Below, piece after piece: positions 57,762 to 64,000 of a stretch of DNA of 64,000 bases. The notes beneath the pieces are model-generated. The model made no database searches. It was not told where the DNA came from and worked only from the letters and a program-made list of their open reading frames with translations. The stretch is from NCBI RefSeq assembly GCF_018967865.2, contig NZ_JAHLZY020000001.1, positions 2,108,001 through 2,172,000 on the forward strand, written 5' to 3'. Source of the stretch: Hymenobacter siberiensis (lineage in GTDB: Bacteria; Bacteroidota; Bacteroidia; Cytophagales; Hymenobacteraceae). Positions within the stretch are counted from its first letter, which is position 1, and each line of letters starts with the position of its first letter. The position numbers and the translations under genes are program-made.

Positions 57762-59037
57762 ATTGCTTGAGTTTGCGGTACAGCGTGCGTTCCGAGATGC
57801 CCAGGTCGTGGGCGGCGTATTTGCGCTTGTTGTTGTGCTTCTTCAACGCCTTGAGAATCATCTCGCGTTCCTTAATGTCGAGCGAGAGCGTTTCCTCCTC
57901 GGTTTCGTGCGAAATATCCTCCACCGGAGTTTCGTCGTCGTAGCTCGTCGTCGGCTCGTTTTTATACGGGTTAGGGGCGGTGGGCAGAAAATACTCGGCG
58001 GCTTCTCGGTTGTCAAACGCGCCGGAAGGTGCCGTATTGTTATTGCTGAAGAGGTGGCTGTTCTGGCGCAGCAACTCCTGGGCCTCGTGGGGGCGCTGAC
58101 CGGTGGCTAGCTCCAGCACCATTTTCTTGAGGTCCGTCATGTCGCGGCGCATGTCGAACAGGATTTTGTAGAGCAGGTCCCGCTCCGAATAGCCGGCCGC
58201 CCCATCGGGCGCGCTGGAGCCCAACAGCATGGGCAGTCGGCTGGTCTGCTCCTGCGGCAGGTAGGGAGCCAGGCGGTGGGCATCAATGTCGCGCTCGGTT
58301 TCGAGCACCGACATCTGCTCGGCGATGTTCTTGAGCTGGCGAATGTTGCCGGGGAAGCGGAAGCGCGTGAGCACCGGCACGGCATCGGGTAGCAGTGTGA
58401 TGGGCCGGGTGCGGTAGCGCTCGGCCGCATCCGAAGCAAACTTGCGGAACAGCAGGTAGATATCGTCGCCGCGCTCGCGCAGCGGCGGCACCGTAATCGG
58501 CACCGTGTTGAGGCGGTAGTACAGGTCTTCGCGAAAGGTGCCGGCCTGCACACGGTCGAGCAGATTCACGTTGGTGGCAGCCACCACGCGCACGTCGGTT
58601 TTCTGCACCTTGCTGGAACCTACCCGAATAAACTCGCCATTCTCCAGCACGCGCAGCAGGCGGGCCTGGGTGCCGAGCGGCATCTCGCCGATTTCGTCCA
58701 GGAAAATGGTGCCGCCGTTGGTTACCTCGAAGTAGCCCTTGCGGGCCTCATTGGCGCCGGTGAAGGACCCTTTTTCGTGGCCAAACAGCTCGGAGTCAAT
58801 CGTGCCCTCCGGAATCGCGCCGCAGTTGATGGCAATAAACTGCCCATGCTTGCGCGGCGAAAGGGCATGGATAATCTTGGAAAACGACTCCTTGCCCGAC
58901 CCGCTTTCGCCGGTAATGAGCACCGTCATGTCAGTCGGCGCGACCTGCGCGGCCACCTGAATGGCGTAGTTCAGCGTCGGCGCATTGCCGATGATGCCGA
59001 ACCGGAGCTTGATGGATTGGATTTCTTGTGTGGTCAA
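57742..59037 (-). CDS. NtrC-type sigma-54-dependent regulator
   Basis: The protein is 431 aa. The AAA+ domain starts at about residue 12: Walker A GESGSGKE (43-50), the sigma-54 contact loop GSFTGA (90-95, with Ser in place of the usual Ala), Walker B IFLDEIGEMP (111-120) and the R-finger region (FREDLYYRLNTVPI). The C-terminal HTH is at about 393-425 (EREMILKALKKHNNKRKYAA). There is no receiver domain, so it may be constitutively active or controlled by other proteins. It activates sigma-54 promoters. It overlaps lptE by 20 bases. Confidence 0.92.
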   Translation of the reverse strand: MTTQEIQSIKLRFGIIGNAPTLNYAIQVAAQVAPTDMTVLITGESGSGKESFSKIIHALSPRKHGQFIAINCGAIPEGTIDSELFGHEKGSFTGANEARKGYFEVTNGGTIFLDEIGEMPLGTQARLLRVLENGEFIRVGSSKVQKTDVRVVAATNVNLLDRVQAGTFREDLYYRLNTVPITVPPLRERGDDIYLLFRKFASDAAERYRTRPITLLPDAVPVLTRFRFPGNIRQLKNIAEQMSVLETERDIDAHRLAPYLPQEQTSRLPMLLGSSAPDGAAGYSERDLLYKILFDMRRDMTDLKKMVLELATGQRPHEAQELLRQNSHLFSNNNTAPSGAFDNREAAEYFLPTAPNPYKNEPTTSYDDETPVEDISHETEEETLSLDIKEREMILKALKKHNNKRKYAAHDLGISERTLYRKLKQYDLEQV

Positions 59038-59070
59038 GGCGATGGATGTCTACTAGGTCGAGGATTTAAT

Positions 59071-59445
59071 TCACTTAACTATTTCGTTAAAGCGAGGATA
59101 GGTAGGCGCATATTTTATTTTGACTACATCACCAACCTTATATTTTGAGTCAAGACTGTTGCCAGTATATTTTTTGCACTCGACAACAAACTCATAGGAA
59201 TAAGTGAACCTGCCCCGAATATTACGATTTCCCAAATAGTTTTTGTCGTCAATCACAACTCCTTTCGTCATTAGGCCTTCGGTTCGTAAATAATAGCTGC
59301 GCAGTGAGGAGTAGAAAACAAGCCCAACTGGAAAAGCAGCAATGACAGATAACAGAAGCAAAAAGCTTCCCACCACCTTAAGCAGCTGAATCTTCTTCCT
59401 CCGTTTGTACTCAGGTGCTAACTCGCGGTATTTATTTCGAGCCAT
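59071..59445 (-). CDS. Hypothetical membrane protein, 124 aa
   Basis: A basic N-terminus (MARNKYRELAPEYKRRKKI) is followed by one membrane segment (about residues 22-45, LLKVVGSFLLLLSVIAAFPV) and a beta-rich domain (VIDDKNYLGNRNIRGRFTYS, then YKVGDVVKIKYAP). The last part resembles DUF3592-type domains. Codons are clearly AT-rich compared with neighbours (for example AAA, ATA, TTA use), and the gene sits between miaB and the NtrC-type gene, which are neighbours in related genomes. I read it as a later insertion. The function is unknown. Confidence 0.6.
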   Translation of the reverse strand: MARNKYRELAPEYKRRKKIQLLKVVGSFLLLLSVIAAFPVGLVFYSSLRSYYLRTEGLMTKGVVIDDKNYLGNRNIRGRFTYSYEFVVECKKYTGNSLDSKYKVGDVVKIKYAPTYPRFNEIVK

Positions 59446-59457
59446 TCGGAAAACGGA

Positions 59458-60903
59458 TTACGAAACCGCTTCGCCTAATAAAGTGCTGGCTGAAGAAGAA
59501 TGCACGAGCACATTCACGTAATCACCTTTCTTGAAATCGCCTTTCGGAAAAATGACAACCTGGTTCTGGCTGTTGCGGCCGCTCAGGTCGTCTTTGGAAC
59601 GCTTTGAGAAGTTCTCAACCAAGACTCTATGTACCTGGCCCACAGAGCGGGCATTGCGCTTGGCACTGTAAACCTGCTGAATATCAATTAACTCCTGCAA
59701 GCGGCGCTTCTTGGTTTCGAGCGGAATATCGTCCTCCAGCTTGCGGGCGGCCAGTGTGCCTGGGCGCTCCGAATAGAAGAATTGGTAGGCCATGTCATAC
59801 TGCACGAAGTGCATCAGGCTCTTGGTGTCCTCGTGCTCCTCCTCGGTTTCGGAGCAGAAGCCGGCAATCATATCCGTCGAGATGGCGCAGTCGTCGCCCA
59901 GAATTTCGCGGATGCGGTTCACCCGCGCCTCGTACCAGGGGCGGTCGTAGGTGCGGTTCATCAGGGCCAGCACGCGGGAGTTGCCGCTCTGGGCCGGCAG
60001 GTGAATGTACTTGCAGATGTTCTCGTAGCGTGCCATGGTGTGCAGCACCTCGTCGGTGATGTCCTTGGGGTGCGAGGTGGAAAAGCGCACCCGCAGCTCG
60101 GGGCTGATGAGGGCTACGCGCTCCAGCAGCTGGGCGAAATTGACGTGCTCGGTGCCGTCGGCCGAAGCCCACTTGTAGGAGTCCACGTTCTGGCCCAGCA
60201 GGGTCACTTCCTTATAGCCGGCCGCCACCAAATCGGTGGCTTCCTGAATGATGCTGTGGGCATCGCGGCTACGCTCGCGGCCCCGGGTGAAGGGCACCAC
60301 GCAGAACGAGCACATGTTGTCGCAGCCGCGCATGATGCTGATGAAGGCCGACACGCCGTTGGAGTTCAGGCGCACGGGCGTGATGTCGGCGTAGGTTTCC
60401 TCGCGGCTCAGCAGCACGTTCACGCCCCGTTGCCCGCCATCGACCTGGCTGATGAGGGCGGGTAGGTCGCGGTAGGCATCGGGGCCGACTACGAGGTCCA
60501 CAATTTTGTCTTCTTCCAGAAACTTGCTTTTCAGGCGCTCGGCCATGCAGCCGAGCACGCCCACCAGCATGCCGGGCTTGCGCTTTTTGTGGGCGTTTAT
60601 CTGCTTGAGGCGCATTCGCACGGTCTGCTCGGCCTTCTCGCGGATGGAGCAGGTATTGAGCAGCACGAGGTCGGCGTTGGCAAGGTCGTCGGTGGTGTCG
60701 AAGCCTTCGTCGAACAGGATGCTCGACACGATTTCGGAGTCCGAGAAGTTCATCTGGCAGCCGTAGCTTTCGATGTAGAGCTTGCGCTGGCGGCCGGTGC
60801 GGGTGGCGGCCGTTACCCGTACCTCGCCGCTGGGGGTAGCCTCGGCGGTGGGGGCGGTTTTATCTAAAAAATCAAGGGTTAGCAGGGGTTGGGCCATATT
60901 CAA
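59458..60903 (-). CDS. miaB: tRNA-2-methylthio-N6-dimethylallyladenosine synthase MiaB
   Basis: The protein is 481 aa. The N-terminal UPF0004 domain has the first cluster ligands C49 ([13 protein letters not shown]), C85 ([10 protein letters not shown]) and C119 (GVLGCMAE). The radical SAM motif is C194-x3-C198-x2-C201 ([11 protein letters not shown]). A C-terminal TRAM domain is also present. The enzyme adds a methylthio group to i6A37 of tRNAs. A TATCTTTG box lies at 60931-60924, 21 bases before the start. The next gene on the same strand follows after 12 bases. Confidence 0.96.
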   Translation of the reverse strand: MNMAQPLLTLDFLDKTAPTAEATPSGEVRVTAATRTGRQRKLYIESYGCQMNFSDSEIVSSILFDEGFDTTDDLANADLVLLNTCSIREKAEQTVRMRLKQINAHKKRKPGMLVGVLGCMAERLKSKFLEEDKIVDLVVGPDAYRDLPALISQVDGGQRGVNVLLSREETYADITPVRLNSNGVSAFISIMRGCDNMCSFCVVPFTRGRERSRDAHSIIQEATDLVAAGYKEVTLLGQNVDSYKWASADGTEHVNFAQLLERVALISPELRVRFSTSHPKDITDEVLHTMARYENICKYIHLPAQSGNSRVLALMNRTYDRPWYEARVNRIREILGDDCAISTDMIAGFCSETEEEHEDTKSLMHFVQYDMAYQFFYSERPGTLAARKLEDDIPLETKKRRLQELIDIQQVYSAKRNARSVGQVHRVLVENFSKRSKDDLSGRNSQNQVVIFPKGDFKKGDYVNVLVHSSSASTLLGEAVS

Positions 60904-60923
60904 AACGCTTTTCGGCGGGAGGG

Positions 60924-60931
60924 CAAAGATA
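60924..60931 (-). promoter_or_regulatory. Promoter -7 box of miaB
   Basis: TATCTTTG on the minus strand, 20 bases before the miaB ATG, matches the Bacteroidota TAnnTTTG box. A clear TTG is missing at the usual distance (TTCTG lies about 23 bases upstream). Confidence 0.45.
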
Positions 60932-60970
60932 CGTTAATTGGGGTTAAAATGACAGAATGGCAGAATAACG

Positions 60971-61054
60971 TAGGGGCGGGGCTCGTCCCCGCCCGTCGTT
61001 GAACGACACCCATTCGATTCGTTTAACGACGGGCGGGGACGAGCCCCGCCCCTA
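60971..61054. repeat. 30-bp perfect inverted repeat next to pabB
   Basis: Arms 60971-61000 and 61025-61054 are perfect complements, beginning TAGGGGCGGGGCTCGTCCCC. The right arm contains the pabB stop codon. The core is shared with the repeat at 46766-46832, so this is a dispersed family. Confidence 0.85.
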
Positions 61055-62329
61055 GGCAATACTCGTTCCCAGTACTTCTAGTAAAGCCCTGGCTTTTAGC
61101 AGACACTCTTCATACTCGCGCTCCGGGTCGGAGTCGTAGGTGATGGCGGAACCGACCTGGAAACTGAGGTAGCCGGTATCCTGCCGGTATTGCAGCGAGC
61201 GGATAACAACGTTGAAATCGAAACTTCCATCGGCTCCCACGTAGCCGATGCTGCCGCTGTAGAGGCCGCGCCGACTGCTTTCGTAGTGCTCGATGAGCTG
61301 CATGGCCCTGATTTTCGGCGCACCCGTCATCGAGCCCATTGGGAAAGTGGCGCGGAGGATTTCGGCCAGGCTGATGCCGGGGCGCAGGTCGGCGGTGACG
61401 GTCGAAATCATCTGCCAGAGGTGGCGGAAGGGGTAGAGGCCGAAGAGCTCGGGCACGCGCACGGTGCCGGTACGGGCCACGCGGGCGAGGTCGTTGCGCA
61501 CGAGGTCCACAATCATCAGGTTTTCGGCCCGCTCCTTTTCGTCGTGCAGCAGGGTCTGGCGCTGCTGCTCATCGGCCGCCGGCGTGGCCCCGCGCCGGAT
61601 GGTGCCCTTGATGGGCTGGGAAACCAACCGCCCATCGTGGTGCGATAGAAACCGCTCGGGCGAGGCGCAGAGCAGGAAATGCTCGTGCCAGCGCACGAAG
61701 CCCGCAAACGGCGCGGGCGAGGCCTGCATGAGCTGCCAGAAAACCTCCACGGGGCTCAGCGTCACGTTCTCGGCGTAGAACTCCTGGCAGAGGTTCAGCT
61801 CGTACACTTCGCCGTTGAGAATATCTTCCCGAATGGCTTCCACGGCCCGCAGGTAATCGGCCTTGGGCAGGCGCGGGCGCAGCACGGGAACGGCTGGCAC
61901 CGCAGCGGGCGGCACGGGCTGTGCCAGAATCTGTTCTAAAATCCCATCCGTTTGCCCGTGAATCTCTAGCGTATCGGCCCGCCATACCAGCCAGGTTTCC
62001 GGCGTGAAAAAATGCAGGCGTGGCCAGGTAAACCCCGCGAAGTTCGCGCTTTGCAGGGCTTCGATGTCGTTTTTTAAATCGTAGGTCAGGAACCCAAAGC
62101 GCGGCGTTTCCGTCGCCAGCAGCCCGGATAAATCAGCCAGCGAATCAGGGCTTCTGTTCCCCGCAGCGGCCACCGCCAGCAGGCGCTCAAATGCGCCGTG
62201 CGGATATTCCAGGTCATTGGGCTCGAAGTAGGTGCAGTGCGAAAAGGCCGCGCCCCAGCGCAGGGCCCGCACCCGAAAATTGGCGGGCAGCGCATGTAGC
62301 GGAACGGTCACGGGAGAGGTTGCAGGCAC
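61052..62329 (-). CDS. pabB: Chorismate-binding synthase component I (PabB-like)
   Basis: The protein is 425 aa. The chorismate-binding domain is complete: a conserved core with IKGTIRRGATPAADEQQRQT, RAENLMIVDLVRNDLARVAR, FPMGSMTGAPKIRAMQLIEH and GLYSGSIGYVGADGSFDFNV. It most likely makes 4-amino-4-deoxychorismate for folate (PabB). Anthranilate synthase and isochorismate synthase are related; the short N-terminal region and the IKGT-I-R-R motif favour PabB, but no partner gene is nearby to decide. A perfect 30-bp inverted repeat covers the stop. It is preceded by an exported repeat protein gene after 52 bases. Confidence 0.85.
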   Translation of the reverse strand: MPATSPVTVPLHALPANFRVRALRWGAAFSHCTYFEPNDLEYPHGAFERLLAVAAAGNRSPDSLADLSGLLATETPRFGFLTYDLKNDIEALQSANFAGFTWPRLHFFTPETWLVWRADTLEIHGQTDGILEQILAQPVPPAAVPAVPVLRPRLPKADYLRAVEAIREDILNGEVYELNLCQEFYAENVTLSPVEVFWQLMQASPAPFAGFVRWHEHFLLCASPERFLSHHDGRLVSQPIKGTIRRGATPAADEQQRQTLLHDEKERAENLMIVDLVRNDLARVARTGTVRVPELFGLYPFRHLWQMISTVTADLRPGISLAEILRATFPMGSMTGAPKIRAMQLIEHYESSRRGLYSGSIGYVGADGSFDFNVVIRSLQYRQDTGYLSFQVGSAITYDSDPEREYEECLLKARALLEVLGTSIA

Positions 62330-62381
62330 AGCTAGAGAGACGGTTGATGCGGCATTTTTCGACGGTAAAGGTCGGGCCGGG

Positions 62382-63968
62382 CTACTTCAACTCCCGCAGG
62401 GCCAATTTGGCTTTGGCATCGGTGCTGTTTTTGTATTCGTGCCAGGGGTAACGCAGCGCCCGCTGAAAATAAAGGCGCGCCGTGGGCTTGTTACCCACGC
62501 TTTGGGCCATGTAGCCCTGTTGCAGAGCGGCCTGGGGGGCGTAGTAATAAGGGGCTTTGGGGCCCGCCTCGGTCTGGGTTTGTTCGAAATAGAACCAAGC
62601 CGAATCGAGCCGGCCCAGACCCTGATAGGCGCGGGCCCGGCGGTAGGGGGCCTCAATGCGGTCGCGCCAAAGCGTGGTCTGATTGGTGTGGAAGGCCCAC
62701 AGCGTACTGAGCGCCTCCCGGTCGTAGCCGCCGTCGGATTGCAGCCGGGCTTTGGTGAGGATGGGGTTGAGGGCTGTGGCCTCCTGGTAGTAATGCTGGG
62801 CGTACACGTCCTCCTCCACATCGGCCGGGCCGGCTTGGTTGATGAGCGCACGATACTTGGCGGCTGCCACCGGTTGCCCACTCAGCCACATGGCCAGGTA
62901 GAGCTTAAAGGCCGCATCCTTGCGGTAGTGATGGCCCCGAAACTCGTGCAGAAACGCCAGGTTTTCGCGCTCCGAAGCGGCGTATTCGCCCCGGTAGAGC
63001 AACAGGTCGGCGGCCATGTGGTGCAGGTAGGCCGTGGGCAGGTAGCCGGGGCCGGTGGGCCGGGCGCGGTAGGCGGCCAGGGCCGCCGCACCGTGGTGCT
63101 GGCGCTTCTCCACGCTGGTGCGCAGGTAGGTAAATAACAGATTATCATGCTGTTGGGTGGTGAGCTGCTCGGCCAGGCGCAAGGCCTCAGCGGGCTTTTT
63201 ATAGTAGCTCTCCCGAATCAGGGCCAGAAAAATCTGGCTTTCGAGTTGGAAATCATTTGGCTGAGCGGCGGCCTGGCCCAGGCGTTGCAGGCCCGTATCC
63301 GAGTTGGCCGTGAGGCCCAGCAGGCGCAGCAGCCAGTGGTAGCCCTCGGGCAGCGAGCCCACTGCAAACTCACAAACACCCAGCGTTTTGCGTGCCGGCA
63401 GGAAGGTGGGATACTGCTTCACCACGTCCTGCATCTGGTGGTAGCCGCTGCGCAGGTGGTAGCCCCCCACCACCAGGTGTTTGAATAGCAATTGGCTCAG
63501 TCCCAGGTGTAGCGTGATTTCGGCCCGGGCATAATCGCGCAACGCGCTGGCCGGCGCATCATCCAGCGCGTCGAGGCGGGCTGTCTGCGTGGCCGTCAGC
63601 GCATCGTAACGGCTGGCATCCTGGGTGATGAGCAGCTCCACAAAATCGGCACAGTTGGCCACCAGCAGGGGGGCGGGGGCGGTGGGCGCACTGGCCAGCT
63701 CAGTCCGGAGCAGGGCGCGGCCCGCGTCGAGGCGCAGCTTCATAACTTCCGCGTAGGCGCGGCGGCTGTTGGTGCTCAGGGCGTCAGGTTTTTGATTCTG
63801 ATTTTCGAGCTGTTCAACGTTATCAGGGAGGTGCTGAATTTCGACGGCTTCGGGGAGGTTCAGGCAACGCGCCGGGGCCAGCAGCGGGCCGCCCGCCAAC
63901 GCCAGCACCAGCCCGACCCGGCGGGCGCAGATGCAAAACGCAGCAACGGATAACAATCGACTAGCCAT
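62382..63968 (-). CDS. Exported TPR-like repeat protein
   Basis: The protein is about 528 aa. A signal peptide (ASRLLSVAAFCICARRVGLV, then LALAGGPLLAPARC) leads to a mature part of repeated alpha-helical pairs rich in Ala, Leu, Arg and Tyr (for example ALRLAEQLTTQQHDNLLFTY, SAWFYFEQTQTEAGPKAPYY). This resembles tetratricopeptide repeats. The Cys at about 35 could be lipidated. I use the ATG at 63968 because the frame before it begins with TTG. Similar exported repeat proteins occur in Bacteroidota, but I cannot name its substrate. The gene reaches almost to the right edge and appears complete. Confidence 0.7.
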   Translation of the reverse strand: MASRLLSVAAFCICARRVGLVLALAGGPLLAPARCLNLPEAVEIQHLPDNVEQLENQNQKPDALSTNSRRAYAEVMKLRLDAGRALLRTELASAPTAPAPLLVANCADFVELLITQDASRYDALTATQTARLDALDDAPASALRDYARAEITLHLGLSQLLFKHLVVGGYHLRSGYHQMQDVVKQYPTFLPARKTLGVCEFAVGSLPEGYHWLLRLLGLTANSDTGLQRLGQAAAQPNDFQLESQIFLALIRESYYKKPAEALRLAEQLTTQQHDNLLFTYLRTSVEKRQHHGAAALAAYRARPTGPGYLPTAYLHHMAADLLLYRGEYAASERENLAFLHEFRGHHYRKDAAFKLYLAMWLSGQPVAAAKYRALINQAGPADVEEDVYAQHYYQEATALNPILTKARLQSDGGYDREALSTLWAFHTNQTTLWRDRIEAPYRRARAYQGLGRLDSAWFYFEQTQTEAGPKAPYYYAPQAALQQGYMAQSVGNKPTARLYFQRALRYPWHEYKNSTDAKAKLALRELK

Positions 63969-64000
63969 AAAACCGCAAAGACCCAAAACCCGGCAACAAA

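Overview
The window joins two different pieces of DNA. From the left edge to about 35.7 kb it is the right-hand part of a tailed, siphovirus-like prophage. From about 35.8 kb to the right edge it is the chromosome of a GC-rich Bacteroidota bacterium. Host promoters have the Bacteroidota form (TTG, about 20 bases, TAnnTTTG), the PEP carboxykinase is the ATP type, GroEL ends in GGM repeats, and the miaB / NtrC-type regulator / lptE / secG / groES / groEL order is typical of Cytophagales. A Hymenobacter-like organism is my best guess; no sequence search was possible. The prophage ends against the 3' end of a tRNA-Asp gene (35741-35816, minus strand), a classical integration target. Its other end and any integrase lie beyond the left edge.

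Prophage layout: early or control genes of unknown function (40-2817, mixed strands); a sigma-like regulator (2818-3519); small and large terminase (3643-5614); a tail block with a probable -1 frameshift tail chaperone, neck and tail proteins and a tape measure (5634-14738); then a head block with protease, scaffold, capsid, tail tube, portal and connector (14755-20552); then fibers (20574-28696). A membrane and lysis cassette follows (28910-30705), then a lone minus-strand polymerase-like gene (30813-32261), small genes, an HNH/AP2 homing endonuclease, a second sigma-like protein, and a DUF2806-type gene beside the tRNA. Tail genes precede head genes, which is not the usual order.

The prophage looks damaged. 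A collagen-like fiber gene is split by a 1202-bp IS4-family element with a 9-bp target duplication and 20-bp perfect terminal repeats. A large tail protein is split by an in-frame TAA. A nine-T run separates the two frames of the tail chaperone, which may be programmed rather than a lesion.

Two unexplained signals run through the prophage. One is a 34-bp sequence found four times almost unchanged in intergenic gaps (3531, 7077, 30767, 32431), with a degenerate fifth copy at the prophage end (35541). The other is a short motif, CTTATCT followed usually by AC or GC, that recurs in gaps before structural genes. With two phage-encoded sigma-like proteins, these are candidates for a phage-specific transcription control system.

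Chromosomal layout: accA, an MBL-fold hydrolase, a patatin-like lipase and a PlsC-like acyltransferase (plus strand); a tight four-gene minus-strand operon for red-light sensing (heme oxygenase, bacteriophytochrome kinase, response regulator, REC-histidine kinase); a DUF4159 protein; rtcB; rsmE; pckA; an AraC-type regulator; a POT peptide transporter; groEL/groES; secG; a Pro/Ala-rich TPR-like protein; lptE; an NtrC-type regulator; miaB; pabB; and an exported repeat protein. Several host gaps carry long perfect inverted repeats, two of which are copies of one family.
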